NCBI GenBank assembly: GCA_003514455.1
Contig: DOQH01000047.1
Span: 1-13,862 of the forward strand
DNA: 13,862 nt
Direction of reading: 5' to 3'
From: Candidatus Magasanikiibacteriota bacterium
Lineage (GTDB): Bacteria; Patescibacteriota; Patescibacteriia; Magasanikbacterales; UBA10003
The position numbers and the translations under genes are program-made. This document shows positions 1 through 5,794 of the stretch, piece by piece (positions within the stretch are counted from its first letter, which is position 1; each line of letters begins with the position of its first letter). A model generated the notes under the pieces. It did no database searches and was not told where the DNA came from. It saw only the letters and a program-made list of their open reading frames with translations.

Positions 1-78
1 GAGGAATTTATCAAAAACTATCCTGGCTCAAAATTTCAAACAGTGAACCGCGATAATTATTTGGATTTTTTGATTTAA
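1..78 (+). CDS. C-terminal end of an unidentified protein (partial)
   Basis: Frame 1 is open from the window edge and ends with TAA at 76-78, giving the last 25 residues of a protein that ends NRDNYLDFLI. It is judged coding because it runs straight to a stop that is followed ten bases later by a strong terminator hairpin. It converges on glnA. The fragment is too short to identify a family, and I do not assign a function. Confidence 0.6.
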   Translation, partial: EEFIKNYPGSKFQTVNRDNYLDFLI

Positions 79-87
79 CAAATCTAA

Positions 88-118
88 AAAAACGCCTCCG
101 ATAATCGAAGGCGTTTTT
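88..118. terminator. Bidirectional intrinsic terminator between the partial gene and glnA
   Basis: AAAAACGCCT (88-97) pairs with AGGCGTTTTT (109-118) over 10 bp. CGA/TCG pairs above one mismatch and the loop is TAA. The stem carries A-runs on one side and T-runs on the other, so it has a U-tail in either direction. It sits between two convergent genes and can serve both, 11 bases before the end of glnA. Confidence 0.9.
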
Positions 119-128
119 GAATCAATTT

Positions 129-1496
129 TTAATACATCTCCAAATATCTCTCTTTTTCCCACTCGGTGACGGCAATCCGAAATTCATCCCACTCTTGCAT
201 CTTAATATCATAATATTTTTTAAATACATCTTCGCCCAGCGCGCTTTTTACTGTCTCATCTTTAGCCAAAGCATGCAAAGCGCCGTACAAATCCGGCGGC
301 AAAGTTTCAATGCCGCGGCTGACTTTTTCCATTTCAGTCAATTCATAGACATTTTCCTCCATTGGCGCAGGGCAAACACTCTTTTTTTCAATGCCGTCCA
401 AACCGGCGGCGAGCATGCCGGCAAAAACCAAATATGGATTGGACGAAGGGTCTGGTGAGCGCAACTCACAGCGCGTGGCCTTAGGTTTTTGCGGATTGAT
501 GCGCGGCACCCGTATCAAAGCCGAACGATTGGTGCGTCCCCAGCTCAAATACACCGGCGCCTCATACCCGGCCACCAGACGCTTGTACGAATTTACCAAA
601 GGATTAAGAATCGCCGAAAGCGCTTTCACATGATTTAATTGTCCGGCGATAAAATGCCGCGCCAAAACTGATAATCCGTACTCATCAACCGGGTCAAAAA
701 ACAAATTCTGGTCGTCCTGAAACAAACTTTGGTGCACATGCATGCCCGAGCCATTGATGCCGAAAAATGGTTTGGGCATAAAAGTGGCGTGCAATCCGTA
801 ATGCGCGGCAATATTTTTCAACGCGTATTTTAGGGTAACCACGCTATCAGCCGCGTTCAGGGCATCAGTATATTTAAAATCAATTTCCTGCTGGCCACTC
901 GCCACTTCATGATGCAAGGCCTCAACATCAATATTTAATTCCTGAAGCGCGCGCGTCATTTCTTTTCTTACTTCACCGGCTTTATCCATCACTTGATCAA
1001 AATAGCCGGCCTGATCATGCGGCTCTTTCGCAATATGGCCATTAAAATCCCGTTTCAAAAGAAAAAATTCCATTTCCGGTCCGACATAATAGGTATAGCC
1101 CATTTGTTTCGCGCGGGCAATCTGTTTTTTCAAAATATATCGCGGGTCGCTGGCATACGGCTCGCCGGACGGAGTAAAAACATCGCAAATAATCCGCGCC
1201 GTTATCGAATGTTTGATGGAATCGTCTTTAAATAAACCATTAGTCCACGGCACAATCGCGAAAGTGTTCAAATCCAGTTTCAAATACATATCGCTTTCAA
1301 AAATCCGCGCGAACCCTTCAATTGACGACCCGTCAAACCAAATATTGTACTCAATGGCTTCGGGCAGTTTGGAAACCGGAATAGTCACGGCTTTCAACTG
1401 GCCAAGTAAATCCGTGAACTGCAAATCAATAAATTTGACATTATGTTTTTGGCAGAGCGCCAATACTTCCTCCTGGCCTAAAATCTGATTTGGCAT
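129..1496 (-). CDS. glnA: Glutamine synthetase, type I (GSI-alpha-like)
   Basis: Makes glutamine from glutamate, ammonia and ATP in the cytoplasm. The 455 residues match the usual GSI length. Visible family motifs are FDGSSIEGF with the following Arg (54-64), GPEMEFF (139-145, metal ligands), HHEVASGQQEIDF (195-207), NGSGMHVH (248-255), NSYKRL..GYEAP (302-314) and ELRSPDP..NPYL (344-355). The C-terminal part resembles Bacillus GSI-alpha and lacks the adenylylation-type NLYDLP motif, so control by adenylylation is unlikely. In GSI-alpha enzymes feedback inhibition involves an Arg in SSIEGF-R and the Glu of GYEAP, and both are present. The ATG at 1496 begins a normal N-terminus, but there is no Shine-Dalgarno sequence. 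The gene lies 50 bases behind tRNA-Asn and, by position, downstream of the Asn-codon attenuator, with a weak possible promoter of its own at 1517-1544. Confidence 0.96.
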   Translation of the reverse strand: MPNQILGQEEVLALCQKHNVKFIDLQFTDLLGQLKAVTIPVSKLPEAIEYNIWFDGSSIEGFARIFESDMYLKLDLNTFAIVPWTNGLFKDDSIKHSITARIICDVFTPSGEPYASDPRYILKKQIARAKQMGYTYYVGPEMEFFLLKRDFNGHIAKEPHDQAGYFDQVMDKAGEVRKEMTRALQELNIDVEALHHEVASGQQEIDFKYTDALNAADSVVTLKYALKNIAAHYGLHATFMPKPFFGINGSGMHVHQSLFQDDQNLFFDPVDEYGLSVLARHFIAGQLNHVKALSAILNPLVNSYKRLVAGYEAPVYLSWGRTNRSALIRVPRINPQKPKATRCELRSPDPSSNPYLVFAGMLAAGLDGIEKKSVCPAPMEENVYELTEMEKVSRGIETLPPDLYGALHALAKDETVKSALGEDVFKKYYDIKMQEWDEFRIAVTEWEKERYLEMY

Positions 1497-1516
1497 ATGT
1501 TTGAGTGGGTGACCAC

Positions 1517-1544
1517 ATTAAATAAATAATTTGTTCCGCGGCAA
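1517..1544 (-). promoter_or_regulatory. Weak candidate promoter for glnA alone
   Basis: TTGCCG (1544-1539) and TTTAAT (1522-1517) are separated by 16 bases on the minus strand, immediately after the tRNA-Asn 3' end. A start near 1510 would leave a leader of about 14 bases. The match is modest and the region AT-rich. If real, it would let glnA partly escape the upstream attenuator. Confidence 0.3.
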
Positions 1545-1546
1545 AT

Positions 1547-1618
1547 CTCTCGGGGAAGGAATCGAACCTTCACTATCCTCGTTAACAGCGAGGCGTTTTA
1601 CCATTAAACTACCCGAGA
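1547..1618 (-). tRNA. trnN-GUU: tRNA-Asn (anticodon GTT)
   Basis: A complete cloverleaf can be drawn. The acceptor is TCTCGGG/CCCGAGA, the D-stem GTTT/AAAC, the anticodon stem CCTCG/CGAGG with loop CTGTTAA (anticodon GTT at 1586-1584), and the T-stem GAAGG/CCTTC with TTCGATT. The discriminator base is G, as in bacterial tRNA-Asn, and no CCA is encoded. GTT reads both AAC and AAT, so one gene of this kind can serve every Asn codon. No promoter is visible between this gene and the terminator at 1651-1682, so it should be the first product of the attenuated transcript and be released by RNase P and 3' processing. Confidence 0.96.
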
Positions 1619-1620
1619 AA

Positions 1621-1646
1621 ATTGGCGCCAAAAGCCTGTTGCCAAT
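1621..1646 (-). other. Inverted repeat just ahead of tRNA-Asn
   Basis: ATTGGC (1646-1641) can pair with GCCAAT (1626-1621), and TTGGCGCCAA (1631-1622) is itself a perfect palindrome. The structure lies between the attenuator terminator and the tRNA 5' end. It may help processing of the precursor or may only be spacer structure. Confidence 0.4.
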
Positions 1647-1650
1647 CCCT

Positions 1651-1682
1651 AAAATTAAAACACCCTCCGAGCAGTCGGAGGG
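1651..1682 (-). terminator. Attenuator terminator (segments 3:4) before tRNA-Asn and glnA
   Basis: On the minus strand CCCTCCGA (1682-1675) pairs perfectly with TCGGAGGG (1670-1663) over a CTGC loop. It is followed at once by TGTTTTAATTTT (1662-1651). The GC-rich stem and U-rich tract are those of an intrinsic terminator. It stands 32 bases before tRNA-Asn and about 95 bases after the predicted start of transcription, so it would stop transcription before any structural gene. Its 5' arm is also the target of the competing antiterminator. Confidence 0.85.
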
Positions 1683-1726
1683 GTCTGATGCTACAATTTT
1701 CAGCGCAATCAGAAAGCCCTCCGACT
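1673..1726 (-). promoter_or_regulatory. Antiterminator (segments 2:3) of the Asn attenuator
   Basis: AGTCGGAGGG (1726-1717) pairs with CCCTCCGACT (1682-1673) over 10 perfect base pairs. Beyond a small internal loop, TCTGAT (1713-1708) pairs with ATCAGA (1689-1684) for 6 more. This helix uses the 5' arm of the terminator, so the two cannot coexist. Segment 2 can alternatively pair with segment 1 upstream: CTCCG (1736-1732) with CGGAG (1723-1719), which frees the terminator. Segment 1 begins at the last base of the fourth consecutive Asn codon, and the leader stop codon lies just past segment 2. Confidence 0.82.
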
Positions 1727-1777
1727 CAAAGCGGAGTTATTATTATTGCTATTCAAGTTATATACAGCTATTTTCAT
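1709..1777 (-). CDS. Asn-rich leader peptide of the tRNA-Asn/glnA attenuator
   Basis: A 22-codon ORF runs from ATG (1777-1775) to TGA (1711-1709). It encodes MKIAVYN at the start and SALSRRAF at the end, with Asn at positions 7, 9, 11, 12, 13 and 14. The codons are AAC, AAT, AAT, AAT, AAT and AAC, all read by the tRNA encoded just downstream. The ATG lies six bases after the -10 hexamer, where transcription should begin, so the message is probably leaderless. A ribosome waiting at codons 11-14 would cover segment 1 and leave segment 2 free for the antiterminator. One that reaches the stop would cover segment 2 and let the terminator form. The peptide is probably a control device without a function of its own. 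Its short length is the main reason for caution. Confidence 0.8.
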   Translation of the reverse strand: MKIAVYNLNSNNNNSALSRRAF

Positions 1778-1783
1778 AAAGAT

Positions 1784-1812
1784 ACTATACAACACGCGGC
1801 CAATCTGGTCAA
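1784..1812 (-). promoter_or_regulatory. Promoter of the leader, tRNA-Asn and glnA transcript
   Basis: TTGACC (1812-1807) and TATAGT (1789-1784) are separated by exactly 17 bases. Each hexamer differs from the sigma-70-type consensus at one position. The -35 hexamer contains the TGA stop codon of trpS (1811-1809). The predicted start is at or next to 1777, the A of the leader-peptide ATG. Confidence 0.8.
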
Positions 1813-2789
1813 ATTAAACCAACTTTTTCTTTCACTTCCTTCATCTTTTTCTCTGCTAATTTTTTAGCGCGCGACTGTCCATCAAATAAAATTTTCAATA
1901 CTGTCTTGTCATCCGTGGCGGATATTTTTTTCTGAATTGGCTGTAAAAATTTATTGATTTCCAACGATAACGCTTTTTTAAAATCCGCGTAGCCCTGGCC
2001 CACAAATTCCTTTTCGGATTGCGCAATAGTTTGATTTTTTAATAAAGAATGGATTGTTAAAAGATTGGTGAGCGCGGGTTTGTCAGAACCGGAAACAACC
2101 TCTCTGCCGGAATCAGTCACAGCGCGAGCGATTTTTTTCTCAACTGTTTTCGCGTCATCAGTTAGAGCAATAAAATTAAAAGAAGAAACCGCGCTCTTGC
2201 TCATTTTCTTTAACGGGTCATCCAATCCCATAATCCGCGCGCCCTGTTTTTGTATCAAGGACTCGGGAATAACAAAAGTTTCGCCAAAATATTCATTAAA
2301 TCGCCGCGCCAGTGTGCGCGCCAATTCCACATGTTGTTTTTGGTCTTCACCAACCGGCACCGCGGCCGTGTCATACAACAAAATATCAGCCGCCATTAAA
2401 ACCGGATAAGTGAACAAACCGGCATTAATATTTTCTTTATGCGCAATGGACTTGTCTTTAAACTGCGTCATGCGCTCCAATTCCGGCAATTTTGCCAAAG
2501 TATTTAAAATCCAAGCCAGCTCGGTATGTTCAGACACTTGCGATTGGATAAAAATTGTTGATTTTTGAGGATCAAGCCCCAGAGCCAAATAAATTTTAGC
2601 CAATTCAATCGTATTTTTCCTTAATTCTGCTGATTTTTGCCTCACAGTCAAGGCGTGCAAATCCACAATACAAAAAATACTATCGTATTTTTTGGTCAAT
2701 TCCAGCCATTGCTTAATGGCCCCAAGATAATTGCCCAAATGAATTATGCCTGACGGCTGAATGCCGGAGAAAAGACGAGATGTGGACAT
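1809..2789 (-). CDS. trpS: Tryptophan--tRNA ligase
   Basis: A class I synthetase that charges tRNA-Trp in the cytoplasm. It has 326 residues, the normal bacterial length. The N-terminus SGIQPSG..HLGNYLGA carries the HIGH-type signature (HLGN at 17-20). SEHTELAW (86-93), ADILLYD and VGEDQ (146-150) are typical of TrpRS. The KMSKS loop is intact (195-199). The ATG at 2789 is 9 bases after the RNase J stop. GAGGT at 2807-2803 is 13 bases upstream, rather far for a ribosome-binding site. The gap also holds a consensus TATAAT, so trpS may be both read through from RNase J and started from its own near-leaderless promoter. No Trp leader or T-box is seen upstream of it. Confidence 0.97.
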   Translation of the reverse strand: MSTSRLFSGIQPSGIIHLGNYLGAIKQWLELTKKYDSIFCIVDLHALTVRQKSAELRKNTIELAKIYLALGLDPQKSTIFIQSQVSEHTELAWILNTLAKLPELERMTQFKDKSIAHKENINAGLFTYPVLMAADILLYDTAAVPVGEDQKQHVELARTLARRFNEYFGETFVIPESLIQKQGARIMGLDDPLKKMSKSAVSSFNFIALTDDAKTVEKKIARAVTDSGREVVSGSDKPALTNLLTIHSLLKNQTIAQSEKEFVGQGYADFKKALSLEINKFLQPIQKKISATDDKTVLKILFDGQSRAKKLAEKKMKEVKEKVGLI

Positions 2790-2797
2790 ATGAGTAT

Positions 2798-2803
2798 ATT
2801 ATA
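2798..2803 (-). promoter_or_regulatory. Candidate -10 element for a near-leaderless trpS transcript
   Basis: A perfect TATAAT (2803-2798) contains the TAA stop of RNase J (2801-2799) and lies 8 bases before the trpS ATG. Transcription would begin near 2791, leaving about two untranslated bases. The hexamer 17 bases upstream (GGTCTT) is a poor -35, so strength is uncertain. The same ATACTC spacer follows the -10 of the ATPase gene at 8465-8470. Confidence 0.45.
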
Positions 2804-4625
2804 CCTCAATAATCACCGGCAAGACCATAGGCCGGCGTTTGGTTTGAGTATAGAGGAATTGCCCCAAATCATTGCGAATTTTGTTTTTAATGAATTCGGC
2901 AAAGGCCGGTGAACGTGGATCGCCGTCACGCAATAATTTTTTGGCGCGCATACGCGTCTTTTCCACCAAATCCTTGTTTTCCTTCATATAGATAAATCCG
3001 CGCGAAATCAAATCCGGATTGCCGATCAAACGCCCGGTCTTTCTTTCAATAGTGGCGATGACCACAAGCATGCCATCCTCGGCCATTACGCGCCGATCAC
3101 GCAGAACAACATTGGACACATCTCCAACTCCGAGTCCATCCACCATCACATATTCAGACGGAACATATTCAGTTGTTAAGCGCGCGCCTTTTTTATCAAA
3201 CTCCATTACTTGTCCATTATCAGCTACAAAGATATTTTCTCTGGGAATACCAATTGAAGCGGCCAAATCAGCATGCGATTGCAACATAAAACGATTGCCG
3301 TGAATTGGAATAAAATATTTTGGCTTGGTCAAACGCATCATTAATTTCAAATCCTCTTGCTTGGCATGGCCGCCGGCGTGCACATCCATCATTTTGGAAT
3401 GCACCACCCGCGCGCCATGTCGCACCAAAGTGTCTTTCAAACTTTGCACAGTTCGTTCATTGCCCGGAACAACGGAAGAAGAAAAAATAATAGTGTCATT
3501 TTGTTTTATCTTTAAAAATCTATGTTCTTCGTTCGCAATGCGCATCAACACCGCGTTTTTCTCGCCTTGCGCGCCTGTGCAAACAACAATCAATCTTTCA
3601 TCGGGAATTTTTCTAACCTCGCCCTCTTCAATAATTGTGCCGGGCTTGTATTTCATATATCCAAGCTCGTGAGCAATCTCAATATTGTTAATCATGCTAC
3701 GGCCGTCAATAAAAACCTTACGGTTGTTTTTTTCCGCCAACGACATAATTTGCTGGGCGCGAGTTAAAAGAGACGCGAAAGTTCCAATAATAATACGACC
3801 GGGAGCTGCGGCAATGATTCTATCCAATTCCTCACCAACCACTTTTTCCGAAATCTGGTGCCCCGGACTTTCCGCGTCAGTTGATTCAGACATCAATGCC
3901 AAAACACCTTTAGTGCCAAACATGGCAATGCGATGCAAATCAGCCGGCTCGTCATTTACCGGAGTAAAATCAAATTTAAAATCACCGGTGTGCAGAACCA
4001 ATCCCAAAGGAGTGGATAGCGCCACGCCAAAAGCGTCCGAGATATTGTGATTGATGTGAAACGGTTCAAAAACAAAATTCTGACCCAATGGTACTTTGGT
4101 CTGGCCATTGACTAAAACAATGCGCAAAGGCGGAGCATCGCGGAATTCTTCCTGTCGTTTGCGCATAATGCCGGCTGTCAAAGGCGCGGTGTAAATAATC
4201 GGATTACCAAGTTTGCCAACCAAATGCGGAACTCCGCCAATATGATCATAGTGACCATGCGTAATAATCACTCCGCGGATATTTTTTTCTTTTCCTTTCA
4301 GATAATTAATATCCGGAATAATATAATCAATACCGGGCATGTCTTCCTCTGGAAATTGCAAACCGATATCCACAATTACAATATCATTACCATATTCAAA
4401 AATGGTCATGTTGCGGCCAACTTCTTCCAAGCCGCCCAAAGGAATAATTCTAAGACGGTCGTTTCCTGATTCAGAGCGATGTGGTTGCGTAGCGACTTGA
4501 TGGGACGCTGGACGCGGTCCGGCCAAAGGTCGAATGTGAGACATGCCTGATTTGGCATGAGTCGATGTGGTTGGACGAGCTCCGCTTGTTCGCGGTTTTT
4601 GTCCAGACCAAAAATGAGTTGTCAT
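2799..4625 (-). CDS. rnj: Ribonuclease J (metallo-beta-lactamase/beta-CASP RNase)
   Basis: Endo- and 5'-3' exoribonuclease of mRNA decay and rRNA maturation. The 608 residues include a Ser/Thr/Pro/Arg-rich tail of about 55 residues before the core. The core starts at LRIIPLGGLEEVGRN (58-72). Metal-binding residues are visible in THGHYDHIGG (122-131; H123, H125, D127, H128), H193, HTGDF with D215, and IHG with H442. The beta-CASP part holds GTFAS (281-285), CTGAQGE (349-355), VVPGNE (385-390) and DVHAGGHA (414-421). The C-terminal domain ends in LPVIIEV. The usual VHGEYR appears as IHGNRF, and HGHEDH as HGHYDH. The ATG at 4625 lacks a Shine-Dalgarno sequence; Met28 (4544) is an alternative, so the tail length is uncertain. 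The gene has its own strong promoter and a long leader. Confidence 0.95.
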   Translation of the reverse strand: MTTHFWSGQKPRTSGARPTTSTHAKSGMSHIRPLAGPRPASHQVATQPHRSESGNDRLRIIPLGGLEEVGRNMTIFEYGNDIVIVDIGLQFPEEDMPGIDYIIPDINYLKGKEKNIRGVIITHGHYDHIGGVPHLVGKLGNPIIYTAPLTAGIMRKRQEEFRDAPPLRIVLVNGQTKVPLGQNFVFEPFHINHNISDAFGVALSTPLGLVLHTGDFKFDFTPVNDEPADLHRIAMFGTKGVLALMSESTDAESPGHQISEKVVGEELDRIIAAAPGRIIIGTFASLLTRAQQIMSLAEKNNRKVFIDGRSMINNIEIAHELGYMKYKPGTIIEEGEVRKIPDERLIVVCTGAQGEKNAVLMRIANEEHRFLKIKQNDTIIFSSSVVPGNERTVQSLKDTLVRHGARVVHSKMMDVHAGGHAKQEDLKLMMRLTKPKYFIPIHGNRFMLQSHADLAASIGIPRENIFVADNGQVMEFDKKGARLTTEYVPSEYVMVDGLGVGDVSNVVLRDRRVMAEDGMLVVIATIERKTGRLIGNPDLISRGFIYMKENKDLVEKTRMRAKKLLRDGDPRSPAFAEFIKNKIRNDLGQFLYTQTKRRPMVLPVIIEV

Positions 4626-4741
4626 AAATAAGAGTTGGAAAAACAGTTGTTTTTCCTTAAATTAAGAGAGATTAAATAGAGAATATGCCGCGCGAATTTA
4701 TGAGCGCGAAACAATCTTTATCCAACCTGGAGAGTAATGAT
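4626..4741 (-). promoter_or_regulatory. Long structured 5' leader of RNase J
   Basis: From the predicted start near 4741 to the ATG there are about 115 untranslated bases, unusual among genes here. On the minus strand they hold a CGCGC/GCGCG hairpin near 4690-4710 and a perfect 8-bp hairpin GGAAAAAC-AACT-GTTTTTCC (4656-4637), which ends 11 bases before the start codon. GTTGGA, about 100 bases upstream of the ATG, can instead pair with TCCAAC just before it, competing with the second hairpin. No ATG-started leader ORF is present. Autoregulation is possible by analogy with RNase E, but this is inference. Confidence 0.5.
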
Positions 4742-4747
4742 TAATTA

Positions 4748-4776
4748 AGTATACCACAAATCCGGAAAACTGTCAA
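4748..4776 (-). promoter_or_regulatory. Strong promoter of RNase J (and trpS)
   Basis: TTGACA (4776-4771) is a perfect -35 and TATACT (4753-4748) a 5/6 -10, with an ideal 17-base spacer. The -35 overlaps the TGA stop (4775-4773) of the upstream permease gene. The promoter is the best match to consensus in the window. Confidence 0.88.
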
Positions 4777-5708
4777 GTCGCGGATAGAATTGAAATCCAA
4801 AAAGGCAATGAAATGATTGATAAAATAGTGCTTAAAACAATAGAACGAGCGATAAATTCTTTGTGCAATCCGAACTTGTCAGACAATGCAAACGGAGTAA
4901 TGGCCAAAGGCATGGCGGCTTGAATTATTGACGGAAAAAACAGCGATGGAGAAAATCCTAAAAATTTTACGCCAAAATAAAATGCGGCCGGCAAGATGAT
5001 GAGTGTCGCCAGTGAAAATAACAACGCCGGAACCCAATCTATAATTTTTCCAATTTTTGATCTGCCGATAAAAAGCCCGATGACGATCAACACTGTCGGC
5101 GTTACAGACGCTGTAATCATGTCCAGTGACTTTGTTAAAACAGATGGCAAAATAATTTTGAAACTCGCGACAAGTATGCCCAACACCACTGCTGCCAACA
5201 GCGGATTTTTTACCAAATCAACAAAAATAGTTTTCAAAATATCTCTTTTTCTTTTTTGCTTATCATTAAATTCCAAAAATCCAATGCCAAGAGTAAATAT
5301 CCAAAATAAATAAATCGCCACAATCAAGCTGGCGGATGAAAGAATTTTTTCACCTGATATCTGAATAAGTACCGGAATACCAAGATAGGCAGTATTGCCG
5401 AAAATCAAACAAAGAAAAAAAGTCCTAAACATTTTCTTTTCCAATCGCAAAATTTTTCCCAATAAAAAAGCGAATACAAAAGTCGCGATTATGAAAATGG
5501 AATTGAAAATTATCAAAATTGATTGTTCGGAAAAAGAAAAAGTTGTCTTGGCCAGAGCGGAAAAAATCAAAACCGGCAAACCAATTTTAAGAGCCAGCTC
5601 ATTTAAAACTTGTGACCAATTTTCCCCGATTTTCATCCAGCGCTGAAGCAAAGCACTTACAAAAATTACGAGAAACAACGGCGCGATAATTGAAAAAATT
5701 TGAGACAT
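4773..5708 (-). CDS. AEC (auxin efflux carrier) family permease
   Basis: An integral membrane transporter of 311 residues with about ten hydrophobic segments, the size and layout of the AEC family. Family features are the N-terminal membrane segment, GNTAYLGIP (104-112), KNPLL (167-171) after the cytoplasmic linker KQKRKRD, and AAMPLA (264-269) followed by a Ser/Thr-containing last helix. Bacterial members move small organic acids such as malate or other anions. The substrate cannot be read from the sequence, and auxin transport is not implied. The ATG at 5708 lies 14 bases behind tRNA-Arg with no Shine-Dalgarno sequence and no clear promoter. The gene is therefore probably on the same transcript as ruvA, the femAB-type gene and tRNA-Arg. 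Its stop codon forms part of the RNase J promoter. Confidence 0.85.
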   Translation of the reverse strand: MSQIFSIIAPLFLVIFVSALLQRWMKIGENWSQVLNELALKIGLPVLIFSALAKTTFSFSEQSILIIFNSIFIIATFVFAFLLGKILRLEKKMFRTFFLCLIFGNTAYLGIPVLIQISGEKILSSASLIVAIYLFWIFTLGIGFLEFNDKQKRKRDILKTIFVDLVKNPLLAAVVLGILVASFKIILPSVLTKSLDMITASVTPTVLIVIGLFIGRSKIGKIIDWVPALLFSLATLIILPAAFYFGVKFLGFSPSLFFPSIIQAAMPLAITPFALSDKFGLHKEFIARSIVLSTILSIISLPFWISILSAT

Positions 5709-5721
5709 AAAATTTAATTTT

Positions 5722-5793
5722 TGCCTCCAAGAGGAGTCGAACCTCTATTACAAGATCCGGAATCTTGCGTCCTATCCATTGAACGATGGAGGC
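5722..5793 (-). tRNA. trnR-CCG: tRNA-Arg (anticodon CCG)
   Basis: A complete cloverleaf: acceptor GCCTCCA/TGGAGGC, D-stem GTTC/GGAC, anticodon stem CAAGA/TCTTG with loop TTCCGGA (anticodon CCG at 5760-5758), and T-stem AGAGG/CCTCT with TTCGACT. The discriminator is A and no CCA is encoded. It reads only CGG. Its 5' end is one base after the stop codon of the femAB-type gene, and the permease begins 14 bases after its 3' end. It must be cut out of a messenger unless a promoter hides in the upstream coding sequence. A weak candidate there (TTGCCG, 15 bases, TATAAA near 5834-5860) has poor spacing. Confidence 0.95.
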
Positions 5794-5794
5794 A

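Noticed and set aside
1505..1516. Small hairpin GTGG-loop-CCAC just before glnA as a repressor site
   Set aside because: Only four base pairs and no repeat elsewhere; too little to support an operator.
1651..1726. A pair of dispersed palindromic repeats rather than an attenuator
   Set aside because: Not fully excluded. The Asn run, the stop position, the extra TCTGAT/ATCAGA helix, the U-tract and the well-placed promoter together are not expected from a random repeat pair.
1717..1748. Plus-strand reading of CTCCG-loop-CGGAG followed by TTATTATTATT as a terminator
   Set aside because: No plus-strand gene ends here. The same bases are explained better as segment 1:2 and the Asn codons of the minus-strand leader.
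1531..1779. Plus-strand ORF across tRNA-Asn and the attenuator
   Set aside because: It runs antisense through a complete tRNA gene and the palindromic arms, has no promoter or start signal, and ends in low-complexity sequence. Its PSEQSEG stretch faintly resembles HPERSEG, but the DNA is different.
1619..1812. T-box riboswitch
   Set aside because: No T-box sequence or specifier-loop architecture is visible, and the leader encodes a peptide instead.
2790..2798. A Trp leader attenuator before trpS
   Set aside because: Only nine bases separate trpS from RNase J, with no leader ORF or hairpin.
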